Of a stretch of DNA of 64,000 nucleotides, positions 37,562 to 45,984 are shown one piece after another; the stretch's first letter is position 1; each line of letters opens with the position of its first letter. Source of the stretch: Corynebacterium hansenii (GTDB lineage Bacteria > Actinomycetota > Actinomycetes > Mycobacteriales > Mycobacteriaceae). The notes below the pieces were generated by a model. The model was not told the DNA's origin. It searched no databases and worked only from the letters and a program-made list of their open reading frames with translations. A program made the position numbers and the translations under genes. The stretch is from contig NZ_CP047211.1 of the NCBI RefSeq assembly GCF_030408795.1, forward strand, positions 1,922,001 through 1,986,000. Direction: 5' to 3'.

Positions 37562-37602
37562 AAGCAACCCCCGCACCAGACGGTGAGGGGGTTGCTTGTT
37601 TT
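37562..37602 (+). terminator. Terminator of the RelA/SpoT-domain two-gene unit
   Basis: AAGCAACCCCC (37562-37572) pairs perfectly with GGGGGTTGCTT (37587-37597), followed by GTTTTA. It begins ten bases after the stop codon of the 72-aa gene. Confidence 0.85.
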
Positions 37603-37776
37603 AGGTAGGTCGGCCCGCGCGGGAGCGGGGGGTGCTCAACCAGCGCGGGCCTGGCCGCCGGCGCCACCCGGGGGGGGTGGGCGTCGCGCAGCGGTTACGC
37701 AGAAGATATCCCGCGCGGCACGATTCCGCGCGTCGAGCGAGCCGGGCGGGGAACACCCGCGTGAAACGATCCTCGC

Positions 37777-37959
37777 ATGACACAGATCATCCTTGCCCTC
37801 ATCATCTCCGCCCTCATCGTCATCGGATTCGTCGCAGCTCGACGCGGCGGCTACTGGTGGATCACGGCCGCCGCCGCATGGGTGCTCGCCCTCGCGGGCG
37901 CGGCGGATTTTGTCGCCATCATGATCGCGTTCCTGGTGGACCCGCGGCCCTTCCTTTAG
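37777..37959 (+). CDS. Small two-helix membrane protein
   Basis: A 60-aa product with two hydrophobic helices (about 4-20 and 30-52) joined by a short ARRGGYWW loop. No homologue is recognised. It lies on the plus strand like the RelA/SpoT-domain unit but after that unit's terminator, and is followed by a strong hairpin. It may be prophage cargo (superinfection exclusion or membrane immunity) or part of the neighbouring system. No strong ribosome site is present, so reality as a gene is moderate. Confidence 0.5.
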   Translation: MTQIILALIISALIVIGFVAARRGGYWWITAAAAWVLALAGAADFVAIMIAFLVDPRPFL

Positions 37960-37971
37960 CACCCGAAATGC

Positions 37972-38022
37972 GAAAACGGCCCCGGCCGCTGCCCGTCAAA
38001 GCGGGCGGCGGCCGGGGCCGTG
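37972..38022. terminator. Strong hairpin between cargo and lysis genes
   Basis: ACGGCCCCGGCCGCTGCCC-type arms (37976-37994) pair with GGGCGGCGGCCGGGGCCGT (38003-38021); the minus-strand side is followed by TTTTC. It separates the convergent 60-aa gene and the leftmost phage late gene. Confidence 0.8.
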
Positions 38023-38030
38023 CTCGTTCG

Positions 38031-38414
38031 TCATGAAGGTGTCGGGGGCTCGCGCGGGTGCGGGCCGGGGTGGAGGTGCTCCACGAGCTCGTCGCGGACA
38101 CCGGGTGGGTCGCCGTGGCGGCCGCCGGCGTTCCAGGCGACCCAGGAGCGGATGTTCGCCAGTGCGATGTCGAGCAGCGACCGCCATCGGCGGGACTCCT
38201 CTCGCACCGCTTCGACCTCGCCGCGGAGATCCTTAACCTCCCCGCGCAAATCAGAAATGTCCTGATTCTGATCCTGCATCAGCAGCTCGATCCGCCGGGT
38301 CGTGTCCTCGGCAAGCTTCGATCGGAAGCCAATGACTGCGGTTACGATCACCCCGACGAGGCCAAGGACTCCAGTGATGGCCGCACCGACGATTGCGCTA
38401 TCTGAGATCTGCAT
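38031..38414 (-). CDS. Phage lysis-region membrane protein with coiled coil
   Basis: A 127-aa protein with one hydrophobic N-terminal helix (about 8-30) and a following coiled-coil region (about 45-80, with the repeated ISDLRGEVKDLRGEV pattern). The tail is Pro/His-rich. Small proteins of this layout close the lysis cassette of actinophages and can act as holin partners or spanin-like proteins; no specific family is recognised. GGAGGAGG lies upstream of ATG 38414. It overlaps the preceding gene by 17 nt. Confidence 0.65.
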   Translation of the reverse strand: MQISDSAIVGAAITGVLGLVGVIVTAVIGFRSKLAEDTTRRIELLMQDQNQDISDLRGEVKDLRGEVEAVREESRRWRSLLDIALANIRSWVAWNAGGRHGDPPGVRDELVEHLHPGPHPREPPTPS

Positions 38415-38814
38415 CCAGCCGCCCGCCTCCTCCAGTCCATGCCGCAATGCACACGCCGAGGGTGGCTATGAGCCCGTAGTTTTTTGCGCTCACCCATGCG
38501 CGGCCGGAGGCGCCCACCGCCCACGCCTCCAGGAAGCTGGCGGCCCACACGATGTTCATGCCGACGAAAATCGCCAGGCCGATGATGCGCATGGTGCGGG
38601 ACCAGATGCCGATGGCGACGATGACAGCCACGATGATCCACGCCACTCCCCACGCCTTGAGGTTGATGAGCGTGCCGGCCAGCGACAGCTGGCTGACCTC
38701 GGAGCCGCTGGGGACGAGGTAGGCGGCGGCGGTTTGGGCGCACCAGGTGCTCACTGCGGCGAGTGCGGCGATGTCGAGTAGTCGTCCGCGGGGTGTGCGT
38801 GGGGTGGTCATCAT
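38398..38814 (-). CDS. Phage membrane protein, holin-like
   Basis: A 138-aa protein with three or four hydrophobic helices (about 12-32, 48-70, 74-96, 108-125). It follows the first holin-like gene with a four-base ATGA overlap. Two membrane proteins after an endolysin are common in actinophage lysis cassettes. The function is inferred from topology and position. Confidence 0.65.
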   Translation of the reverse strand: MMTTPRTPRGRLLDIAALAAVSTWCAQTAAAYLVPSGSEVSQLSLAGTLINLKAWGVAWIIVAVIVAIGIWSRTMRIIGLAIFVGMNIVWAASFLEAWAVGASGRAWVSAKNYGLIATLGVCIAAWTGGGGRLDADLR

Positions 38815-39179
38815 TCCCCCATGCGGTGTTCGCCGACGTAGTCGCCGCCGCCGGTGGTGGCGGCGGCGGTGCCGATGCCGAGGACGGGTGCGGCGATGGC
38901 GAGGATGGATTCCCACTGCATGTCGGAGCCGTAGCCGAGGTAGGTCATCAGCACCGTCACGGCAGCCATCAGGGAGTAGAGGGCCATGCGCCACGGGGTG
39001 TCCGAGTGGATGACCGCGAAAAGCAGGGTCACCACGGCGGTGGCCACACCCACGACCGCGGGGGCGGCGGTGGAATCGAGCACACCCCAGGACACGAGGG
39101 CGGTGACCAGGGCACCGGCGACGGCGTACCACGTCGCACGCTGACCGACCGGGACGGTGGATCGGATGGAATCGAGCAT
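38811..39179 (-). CDS. Putative holin
   Basis: A 122-aa protein with four predicted membrane helices (about 18-34, 40-57, 66-82, 90-108) and a charged C terminus GEHRMGE. Size, topology and position right after the endolysin match actinophage holins, which open the cytoplasmic membrane to let the endolysin out. Confidence 0.7.
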   Translation of the reverse strand: MLDSIRSTVPVGQRATWYAVAGALVTALVSWGVLDSTAAPAVVGVATAVVTLLFAVIHSDTPWRMALYSLMAAVTVLMTYLGYGSDMQWESILAIAAPVLGIGTAAATTGGGDYVGEHRMGE

Positions 39180-39196
39180 GTGTGCCTCCTAGGCAT

Positions 39197-39223
39197 GAAA
39201 AAGACCGCCCAGGGCGGGGCGGC
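39197..39223 (-). terminator. Terminator after the endolysin gene
   Basis: On the minus strand GCCGCCC and GGGCGGT arms with a 6-nt loop are followed by TTTTT (39198-39202). It lies between the endolysin and the holin, so read-through or a separate promoter is needed for the holin genes. Confidence 0.7.
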
Positions 39224-39247
39224 CGTCAGTTGATGCGAGTGACGCCC

Positions 39248-39284
39248 TCACTTGCTTAAGTGACGGCATCAGTTTCTTAAGTGA
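39248..39284. repeat. CTTAAGTGA direct repeats 21 bp apart
   Basis: CTTAAGTGA occurs at 39255-39263 and 39276-39284, two helical turns apart; the first is half of the inverted repeat TCACTT / AAGTGA. AT-rich sequence is unusual here. It lies between the endolysin stop and the terminator. A protein-binding site or processed RNA element is possible. Confidence 0.4.
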
Positions 39285-39309
39285 GCCCGTCACTGACGGG
39301 CAGTGAGGA

Positions 39310-39519
39310 CTACTTCGGGTCGCCGGCGGCGGCGTCACCGATCAGCGGGGCGCGGAAACCGTCGACGCCGAGCTTCTCCCCGATCGCGGCGAGCCCATCG
39401 ACCAGCGTGCGGCCGCCGAGCTGCTCCCAGCCGCGGTAGCGCTGCACGCCGTCGTCGTCGCGCATGCCGGCCTGCTGGTCGTGGATGCGGTTGAGCAGAT
39501 CGCGATCCTGGTCATTCAT
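39310..39519 (-). CDS. Possible nested product: C-terminal 69 aa of the endolysin frame
   Basis: Inside the endolysin frame AAGGAG lies six bases before ATG 39519. The piece (MNDQDRDLLNRIHDQQ at its start) resembles small separate proteins that follow lysin genes in related phages. Whether it is made alone, as part of the lysin, or both, is not visible from the sequence. Confidence 0.4.
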   Translation of the reverse strand: MNDQDRDLLNRIHDQQAGMRDDDGVQRYRGWEQLGGRTLVDGLAAIGEKLGVDGFRAPLIGDAAAGDPK

Positions 39520-40923
39520 GATGGTCTCCTTCGTGTCGGTGGTCGGCGCATGCGGCAGCGCCGGGGTCGGTGCGGGGGCTTCGAGCTGCTTGCGCAGCAG
39601 CCCGAGGACGTAGTCCCAGGGGAAGCCGCCCGCCGTGCGGGGCACGCCAGTGGTGCCGTCGTAACCGCCCGGATCCCAGTGATCCGAGCCGCCGTAGAAC
39701 TTCGAGCAGTCCCAATGCCCGAGGATTCCCTTGCGGCCCGCGCGGAGGTCGGCCGGGGCGATACGGCGCGGCTCGATGTCGTGGAAGCGGCAGTAGTGCG
39801 CGAGGACGTCGGCAAGCTTGGCGAGCTGTGCCTTGCCGAGCGACAGCCATTGCTCTCGGGTCTGGTAGGCGGTGCCGGTGCAGCAGACGTGGAACATTTC
39901 GTCGTTGCCCAAGCTGCCCACCGACCATGTGCCGTAGACGTCGTCGTTCTGCCGGACGGTGCGGCCCGCCCGGTCGATGCCGAGGTGGTAGGAGCCGCCG
40001 GAGATATCGCGGCGGCGGTTGTACTCGGCGAGCTGATCGGCCGTCCACGCCGTCGGCCGGAGCTGGCCGGTGGCGTAGTTGTAGGCGGACTCGTCAGTGT
40101 GGATGCAGATGCCACGGCGCGCGCGGCGGGCGATGCCGTTGTCCCGCCACGTCAGCACGTCGGCGTCGCACTTGAACTGCGCGGTCGGCTTCGGCGCGGG
40201 CCCGGTCGGCAGCGACGGCGCCGTCGGCGCGGGGTCGGTGACCGTCTGGTCTTGGGACTGGTCGGGGCGCGGCGGGTGCTGGCCCCAATAGACATGCAGG
40301 ATGTCGTTGACGTCGACCTGCATCCCGGCGGGCCCGGGCACGTTGTGGGTGCGCTGGTACAGCACCGCGAGCGGGTGGACGTAGTCCGGCGGGAGTTTGA
40401 CCTTCGCGTCGGGATCATTGACCCACGAGCGGGTCTGCCACATGAGGAACTTTCCGGCGCCGGCGGAACCAATGACGCCGTCCTCGCGGGCCCAGTCGCA
40501 CACGCGGGAGTGCCCGTAGATGCCGACGCGATCACGGCCCAGCACCTTGCACGCGGCGCGGAAATACTCGACGGCGACGCTGTTCCACTGCTTGAGGGTG
40601 ATGTCGAAGTCGACGGCGAAGAACACCGGGTAGCCGGTGCGCTTGATCAGCTTCAGCTGTTCATCGGCGGCCTTGGCGTCGAGTTCGCCGCCGCGTGCGC
40701 CGCGCATGGCGTCGGGGTTGTCGGCCCCGCCGTACTGCCACACGAAAGCGGTGTCGAGCGCATTGGCCTTGTAGTCGGCGACTTCCGCCGCGGTGGCGGG
40801 CTTGCCGCGCATCCACGATTCACGCGGGGGGCTGATGTAGCGGACGGAGCCGATGTGGCCGGCGTCGCGTACCGCTTTGGCCGGGATGATCCCGGCGGAA
40901 AAATCGAGCACGGTACTGGTCAC
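39310..40923 (-). CDS. Endolysin: DUF1906 glycosidase-like domain plus amidase_2
   Basis: A 537-aa lysin. The N-terminal domain (about 1-225, from TSTVLDFSAGI) is the Rv2525c/DUF1906 glycoside-hydrolase-like fold, with FFAVDFDI and YGHSRVCDWA. A Pro/Thr linker follows, then an amidase_2 domain (about 265-445) with the zinc ligands in ICIHTDES, GSYHLGID and the late GGSDHWDPGG. It would cut wall peptidoglycan from two sides. GTG 40923 has a perfect AAAGGAGG. The last 69 residues after a Pro-rich linker start with an internal AAGGAG-ATG (39519) and may also be made alone. Confidence 0.88.
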   Translation of the reverse strand: MTSTVLDFSAGIIPAKAVRDAGHIGSVRYISPPRESWMRGKPATAAEVADYKANALDTAFVWQYGGADNPDAMRGARGGELDAKAADEQLKLIKRTGYPVFFAVDFDITLKQWNSVAVEYFRAACKVLGRDRVGIYGHSRVCDWAREDGVIGSAGAGKFLMWQTRSWVNDPDAKVKLPPDYVHPLAVLYQRTHNVPGPAGMQVDVNDILHVYWGQHPPRPDQSQDQTVTDPAPTAPSLPTGPAPKPTAQFKCDADVLTWRDNGIARRARRGICIHTDESAYNYATGQLRPTAWTADQLAEYNRRRDISGGSYHLGIDRAGRTVRQNDDVYGTWSVGSLGNDEMFHVCCTGTAYQTREQWLSLGKAQLAKLADVLAHYCRFHDIEPRRIAPADLRAGRKGILGHWDCSKFYGGSDHWDPGGYDGTTGVPRTAGGFPWDYVLGLLRKQLEAPAPTPALPHAPTTDTKETIMNDQDRDLLNRIHDQQAGMRDDDGVQRYRGWEQLGGRTLVDGLAAIGEKLGVDGFRAPLIGDAAAGDPK

Positions 40924-40949
40924 TCGTGCCCTCCTTTCGGGTTGCATGA

Positions 40950-40983
40950 CGAAGCCCCGCACCACGTCTGGTGCGGGGCTTCG
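40950..40983. terminator. Hairpin between fibre and endolysin genes
   Basis: A perfect 15-bp stem (CGAAGCCCCGCACCA and its complement) with a CGTC loop lies between the glycine-rich tail gene and the endolysin. It lacks a T-run on the minus strand. It could end the tail transcript or protect an mRNA end. Confidence 0.7.
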
Positions 40984-41031
40984 AACGGGTTGATGTGCGG
41001 GGGTTCCGGTTTTTGCGCGAATTGCGCAGGG

Positions 41032-41742
41032 TTACATCCAGGGCTGGACAGACGAGTAGAAGGCGACGATGACCAGACCATTGCCCCCAGACTGTCCTGG
41101 GTTCGCCCCGCCGAAGGTGCCGCCGCTTCCCCCACCACCGCCACCGCCCGGCGCGCCGCCGATTCCGTCGCGCGAGCCTCCGGCCCCACCGGTCACCTTC
41201 GGGTACTCGGGAGCTGCATCGGTAACGTCGAGGGAGTTGGCTGTGGCGCCGTTGGCATCGCCGTACCCGGATCCACCTGCCCCACCCTTATTCACTTCGC
41301 TGAAGGATCCGTAGACGACTCGACTGTCACCGCCGGGACTGCCCGACCGCTCGACGGCTCCCCCGGCACCACCGCGCCCAACGATGATCGATAGCTCTCC
41401 GCCTCTGGAGCGAGAGACGTCAAGGAGCGAGAGCTGCGCCCCGCCGTTCTCTGGGGCTTTTCCGCCTGCGCCGTCTCGTCGGAATGCTCCGTCGCCGCCG
41501 GCACCGCCTCCTCCGCCACCCCAAAGTGCGGGGACAGCGAAGGCCGCCCACCACGGGACAGGCAGCCTCCATGCCCCGAGTGGGCCGGGGCCATTGGGGT
41601 CGGCGAACTGGTGGACTTCTACGCGGCCGATCGGTGGCCAGATCTGGTGGTCGCCGAGGAATACCGTGTTGACGGCGCGGGTGCCGAGAAAGATCTGCTC
41701 GGGCTCCCGGCCGCCCACCCAGAGTCGTCCGTCTCCACTCAT
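41032..41742 (-). CDS. Glycine-rich tail fibre / receptor-binding-type protein
   Basis: A 236-aa protein whose middle and end are glycine-rich (runs of GGGGGGAGG near 77-84 and GGGGGGGSGG near 200-208), with short hydrophobic strands between. This is the glycine-rich domain (polyglycine-helix type) found at tips of siphovirus fibres. The N-terminal 60 residues (SGDGRLWVGG... and QIFLGTRAVNTVFLG) are a structural adaptor also seen in phage tail proteins. The start overlaps the upstream fibre gene by ATGA. It is the last structural gene before the lysis block. Confidence 0.7.
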   Translation of the reverse strand: MSGDGRLWVGGREPEQIFLGTRAVNTVFLGDHQIWPPIGRVEVHQFADPNGPGPLGAWRLPVPWWAAFAVPALWGGGGGGAGGDGAFRRDGAGGKAPENGGAQLSLLDVSRSRGGELSIIVGRGGAGGAVERSGSPGGDSRVVYGSFSEVNKGGAGGSGYGDANGATANSLDVTDAAPEYPKVTGGAGGSRDGIGGAPGGGGGGGSGGTFGGANPGQSGGNGLVIVAFYSSVQPWM

Positions 41743-43097
41743 AGCGGTGTCACCACCAGGGTAATCCGGTTGGCCGGTGCGCCGGTGGGGATTTGGTTGG
41801 ATTCGACGATTTCGTAGGCGCCGGTGACTTTGCTGGCGATCTGGGTGGTCAGTGCGGAGGCGAGGTCTTGCTGGGTTTTCAGGGCCGTGGCGATCTCGCG
41901 GAGCGTGTCGAGCTCGGCCGGTGCGCCATCGACGAGCTCGGCGATGGCCGTAGAAACGGCGGTGGTAACGATCTGCTGGGCAACGGTGGAAGCTTCCTGA
42001 GCGGCGAGCTGGGCGGCCTCAGCCTTCGCCGTGGCCGTCGCCGCCGCAGTAGTTGCCTCCACTGCGTGAGACTCGGAGGACGATGCGCCGGTGTTTGCTT
42101 TGTCGCGGGCGTCCTCGGCGCCGGTGCGGGCGTCGACGGCTGCGATCTGCGCGGCCGACGCTGTCGCCGCAGACTGCTGAGCAGCCGACGCGGAGGCTTC
42201 TGCGTCATCGCGTGCCGTTTCGGCCCGGTCGGCGTCTGCCCCGACTGCGGACCGCACGGCTGCCGCGCCATCATCGATGGCGGCCTGCACCCGGGACTGG
42301 ACCTGCACCGACGTCGACGCGGCGGTCTCCGCGCGAGACGCGGCACCGGTAGCGGTTTCTTCGGCCGCTTCCGCCCGGTCCGCCCCGGTCTCAGCGCGCG
42401 CAACAAGAGCCTTCATGCCCTTGTCGATCCACCCGCCCTCCTCGAAGGATGCACTGATCTCAGTCGCGGTGGCCGCTGCGGTCTTCGCTTCGTCGCGGGC
42501 GGACACGGCCTCCAATTGGGCGGTGCTGGCCGTCGACGCAGACGACGTCGCCGAGGCGGCCGCGTCCGTCGCGGTCTGTGCGGAGCTTGCCGCCTCATCG
42601 CGGGAGGCCTCGGAAGCAACCCGCGCGTCGGCGGTGGCGGTGATGTCGGTTTGCAGCTGCGTGCGTACCGCCGCCGCGCCGTCGGCGACGACCGTCTCTA
42701 CCTCAGTTGCCGACGTCGCGGCCCGCTCCGCGCTGTCCGCCGCTGCAGCTGCCGATCTGGCGGCCTCCGCCGACGCCGCCTGCGCCTGACCCACGACGGC
42801 TGGGCTGTACTCGACCTGCGCGTCGATCAGCGTCAGAATGTCGTGGGTACCCGTCTCCGGCAGCAGCAGATCCCACCGCTTATGCATGCCCCCCGCGTTG
42901 AGTTCCACGCGGACCGGCCCCGGATCAAGCTCCGGGGACGTAAACGCACCGCGGACCAGGTTGAGCACATGCCGCTCCTGCGTTACCACCTCCCCCACCC
43001 CATCCTGGGCAGGCCTGGTCATCGTCGACGCAAGCGTCACAGTGCCCTGTGACGCTCGGCGCGCAATATCACGGAAATGCCCCGTGAGAATGGTCAT
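41739..43097 (-). CDS. Alanine-rich coiled-coil tail fibre protein
   Basis: A 452-aa protein. The N-terminal 115 residues form a globular part; residues about 118-400 are heptad-like and very rich in Ala, Ser, Thr and Glu, consistent with a long trimeric coiled-coil shaft. The C-terminal segment IAELVDGAPAELDTLREIATAL is a motif seen at the end of many tail fibres before the receptor-binding tip. Both ends overlap neighbouring tail genes by four bases. The shaft composition would favour recombination between copies. Confidence 0.75.
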   Translation of the reverse strand: MTILTGHFRDIARRASQGTVTLASTMTRPAQDGVGEVVTQERHVLNLVRGAFTSPELDPGPVRVELNAGGMHKRWDLLLPETGTHDILTLIDAQVEYSPAVVGQAQAASAEAARSAAAAADSAERAATSATEVETVVADGAAAVRTQLQTDITATADARVASEASRDEAASSAQTATDAAASATSSASTASTAQLEAVSARDEAKTAAATATEISASFEEGGWIDKGMKALVARAETGADRAEAAEETATGAASRAETAASTSVQVQSRVQAAIDDGAAAVRSAVGADADRAETARDDAEASASAAQQSAATASAAQIAAVDARTGAEDARDKANTGASSSESHAVEATTAAATATAKAEAAQLAAQEASTVAQQIVTTAVSTAIAELVDGAPAELDTLREIATALKTQQDLASALTTQIASKVTGAYEIVESNQIPTGAPANRITLVVTPL

Positions 43098-43912
43098 GGC
43101 TGCTCCTCCCACACACCCGGGTCACCCGGGTCAGTTGTCGATTGCACTCTCGTACTGGACTGCTTCTGCGCCAGCAGGTACGTGTAGCCCGGGCCGCCGA
43201 GGATGTACCTCCACCGGCCCGCGTCGGCGTAGACCCTCACGGTCACACCGGCCGCCGCCTCCTCGGGATTGATCACCAGGGCCATCACGTCCGACGTGGT
43301 GCCCTGGTCGGCGCCCGGCACCGACGTCGCAAACGACTCGGCCAGTTTTGAACCATCAGCCCGGTACGCCTCGATCCACATCCGCGCCCAGTTCGCACCG
43401 ACGGCCATCGTCCCGGACACGCCGGTTTTCGCCTGAACCTGCCAGGACCCCGCAGTACGCAGGACCAGTCCTCCGGCGGGGTCGATGGTCACGCCGACCA
43501 GCGGCCCGACCTGCTCGGTGAACGGGATCCGCATTCGCTGGTTGTGCTGCTGGAAACCTCGGTAAGCGAGGTTCTCTCGGCTGTACACGTGGGCACGGCC
43601 CCGCTCGTCGTAGAGCTCCTGGACCTTCGACTGCTGATCCGTTAGCGCAGACGTGATCGCGGGCAAGCCAGCGCCGGAGTTGCCGGTGAAAGCGTCGATT
43701 ATCGCCTCAAATCCCGGGGGCGGTGTCCCCTTCAGCGCGTCAGCAATACCCGCGAGGAGACCCTTCGTCATGCCGTCCTGCGCCTTATCCAGGAAGGACG
43801 CCGCCGGGCGCTTCCTCCGGTCCTTGATCCGCTGCTCATTCCACTGCCGCAGATCCTGGATCGAGGAGAACCGGGGAATCTCCGGCGGGATCATCGGCTC
43901 CGGGGCGGTCAC
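43094..43912 (-). CDS. Phage minor tail protein
   Basis: A 272-aa protein. The first 110 residues are helical and charged (VQELYDERGRAHVYSRENLAYRG region near 92-114); residues 115-255 are beta-rich and look like a carbohydrate-binding or jelly-roll fold (GGLVLRTAGSWQVQAKTGVSG). Start is GTG overlapping the preceding gene. The position among minor tail genes suggests a baseplate or fibre-base component. No specific family was recognised. Confidence 0.65.
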   Translation of the reverse strand: MTAPEPMIPPEIPRFSSIQDLRQWNEQRIKDRRKRPAASFLDKAQDGMTKGLLAGIADALKGTPPPGFEAIIDAFTGNSGAGLPAITSALTDQQSKVQELYDERGRAHVYSRENLAYRGFQQHNQRMRIPFTEQVGPLVGVTIDPAGGLVLRTAGSWQVQAKTGVSGTMAVGANWARMWIEAYRADGSKLAESFATSVPGADQGTTSDVMALVINPEEAAAGVTVRVYADAGRWRYILGGPGYTYLLAQKQSSTRVQSTTDPGDPGVWEEQP

Positions 43913-44286
43913 GACGCACCACCACGACGCGCATCGATCGCCGCCTGCAGCACCGCGATCTCCTCATCGGTCATGCCGTCGAGGCTGACGCCACCGGCCA
44001 GCGAGTCCGGAGCGACGTCGGGCACCTTGCCCGGCTCACATTCGAGCCACTCGACGCCCAGCGGCGCCGACTCCGACACCGTGTCGTCCGGGCGGCGGTA
44101 CAGCGTCTGCAGCTCCGGGTGGTGCCGGAACCCGATCTCGTGGAGGAATTCGGAGACGAACGTCGCAGAATGCATCGGCAGCGCAATCTGCGTTCCGCCG
44201 GCGTCGATGGGCATGCCGCACAGCGCCCACAGCACATGCTGCTTCGGGTCGTCCATGTCGGCGTTTTGCTGCTTCAACCAGGACAT
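43909..44286 (-). CDS. Hypothetical phage tail-region protein
   Basis: A 125-aa acidic protein with a conserved-looking middle (MHSATFVSEFLHEIGFRHHPELQTLYRRP, given by its ends: about residues 38-66) and a C-terminal helix rich in Glu/Ala. Proteins of this kind sit between tail genes in many actinophages and have no known role. It overlaps the following gene by GTGA and directly abuts the preceding one. Confidence 0.6.
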   Translation of the reverse strand: MSWLKQQNADMDDPKQHVLWALCGMPIDAGGTQIALPMHSATFVSEFLHEIGFRHHPELQTLYRRPDDTVSESAPLGVEWLECEPGKVPDVAPDSLAGGVSLDGMTDEEIAVLQAAIDARRGGAS

Positions 44287-45984
44287 TTACTTGCTCACCC
44301 CTAGGTCTTTCCACGCCTCGAAGAACAGGCGCGATTGGTCGAGTAGCCGGGCGATCGGCGCTTGCCCCGTGCGGGGATCGCCGACCGTGAGGTCGTATCC
44401 AGGTGCAGCGTCGCGCGACCAGGCCAGGGTGATTTCCTGCACCTGCTCGACCACGATTCGGCCACGCACCGGCTTGAGCTCCACGCCGATGCGGTCACCG
44501 AGCCAAAAGTGCCCGCGCCCCGGAGCCCCGAGGAGGTACGGGCCACCATCGCCGACCTGGATCGTGTACGACTCCCGAGACCTCGTCTCCCAGAAGCGCT
44601 GACGGAAGCCGACGACACCGGACAGCGCCCAGGCCGTTTCCATGCCCTGTGCCCAGTCCTCGAGGTAGTGGTGCTTGCCGAGTCGCATGGCCCGGATGGG
44701 GCTTTTCACCGACCCGAAAGCCAGGAAAACATCCTCGTAGAGCGGCGCCAGCGCCGTATCGGCGATGGAGCCGAGCGTGTCGAGGAAAAAGACGGCTCCG
44801 ATCATGTTGCCGACGAGCTGCACCGTCATGCTGATGGTCTCGTTGACGCCTGGGGCGGACTTGCCACCGCCTGTGATCGTCACCGCGGTGGCCGGCTCCC
44901 GGCGGTACTTGCCGTTGCGGATCGCGGTGTACTGGCCGTCGCGGAAGACGACCCACGGCTGGCGCGGCGCGGTGCCGAGCCACTTCGACACGGTGTACTC
45001 GGCGGGCTCCGCTGGCGACGCGATGACCGTGACGAGGTCATCGATGACGTTGTCGGCGAGCTTCGTGGCCGTGCGCAGCATGCCTCCGAAGATCGTGCCG
45101 CCGGTCGCGGTGCCCTCGAAGACGCCACTTTTGTCCACGATGTCCACGATGAGCTGCCCCGGTTTCATCGGCGCCAGCCAGCCCTTCGGCTTCGGTTGGC
45201 CGGGCAGCCACCGCCGGGTGGTGATCATCAGCCCGGCGTCGGCGAGGATCGGCCGCGCCAGCTCCATGAAGCTCTTCATGCGGGAGCTGATGATGCACCA
45301 CTGCGACGAGTCGCCGATGATGCTGCCGGGCTCCACGACGACGGTCCAGTCCCACGGCAGGACGCCTTCCAGCCACGACACGGGGTCGAGCGGGTTGTCT
45401 GCGACCTGCCACAGGTTGCCGTGCAGGCGGTACAAGTTGAGCGCCAGCGTCATCTTCAGCGTGGTGATCGCCGGGCCCGCCAGCACGAAGCTCTTCGGGA
45501 ACTGCGCCGCAGCTGGGGAAAACGGGTTCGGCCAGCAGCGGACGTGATCCAGTTCCGCGAGGTCGTGGAGGAAATCCAGGACGATGACGCGGGTGCCGTC
45601 GTCCAGGAAGCTGTACTCCACGCCGGTCATCCGCCCGGCCCACTGGGAGCCGTCGCGGTCCATGATGACGTGGATGTTCTCGGTCTTGCGGCCGTGTACG
45701 TCGAGCGCCCACACCGCGAGGTGGTGCGCTTCCGGCAGCGTGATCGTCGCCGTCCCGGCCTCGTTGATGCGCCAGGTGAACTTGGAGTCGTACTCGCCGG
45801 CGACGCGTCCGCGGGCGTTGTAGTCGCCGTCGTAGAGGATCGTCACCGGCATTTGCTGGCGGCGAGCTGCCCGGGCCATTTTCTGGTTGAGGCATGCGTG
45901 GTAGATGCCTTCGAGTTGCTTCTCGAAAGCGTCGTCCCACGGGTACTCGGTGGCGCCGGGCACCGTGGTGGTTGGGGTCGTCAT
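44287..45984 (-). CDS. Minor tail protein, Gp37-like (siphovirus ReqiPepy6 family)
   Basis: A 565-aa structural protein. The part from about residue 45 to 480 follows the Gp37-like tail family, with YNARGRVAGEYDSKFTWRINEAG and a long mixed alpha/beta region. It is the tail-tip/hub-type position after the Dit-like gene. Strong Trp content and beta segments are as expected of baseplate hubs. Start ATG 45984 directly follows the upstream stop. Confidence 0.75.
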   Translation of the reverse strand: MTTPTTTVPGATEYPWDDAFEKQLEGIYHACLNQKMARAARRQQMPVTILYDGDYNARGRVAGEYDSKFTWRINEAGTATITLPEAHHLAVWALDVHGRKTENIHVIMDRDGSQWAGRMTGVEYSFLDDGTRVIVLDFLHDLAELDHVRCWPNPFSPAAAQFPKSFVLAGPAITTLKMTLALNLYRLHGNLWQVADNPLDPVSWLEGVLPWDWTVVVEPGSIIGDSSQWCIISSRMKSFMELARPILADAGLMITTRRWLPGQPKPKGWLAPMKPGQLIVDIVDKSGVFEGTATGGTIFGGMLRTATKLADNVIDDLVTVIASPAEPAEYTVSKWLGTAPRQPWVVFRDGQYTAIRNGKYRREPATAVTITGGGKSAPGVNETISMTVQLVGNMIGAVFFLDTLGSIADTALAPLYEDVFLAFGSVKSPIRAMRLGKHHYLEDWAQGMETAWALSGVVGFRQRFWETRSRESYTIQVGDGGPYLLGAPGRGHFWLGDRIGVELKPVRGRIVVEQVQEITLAWSRDAAPGYDLTVGDPRTGQAPIARLLDQSRLFFEAWKDLGVSK

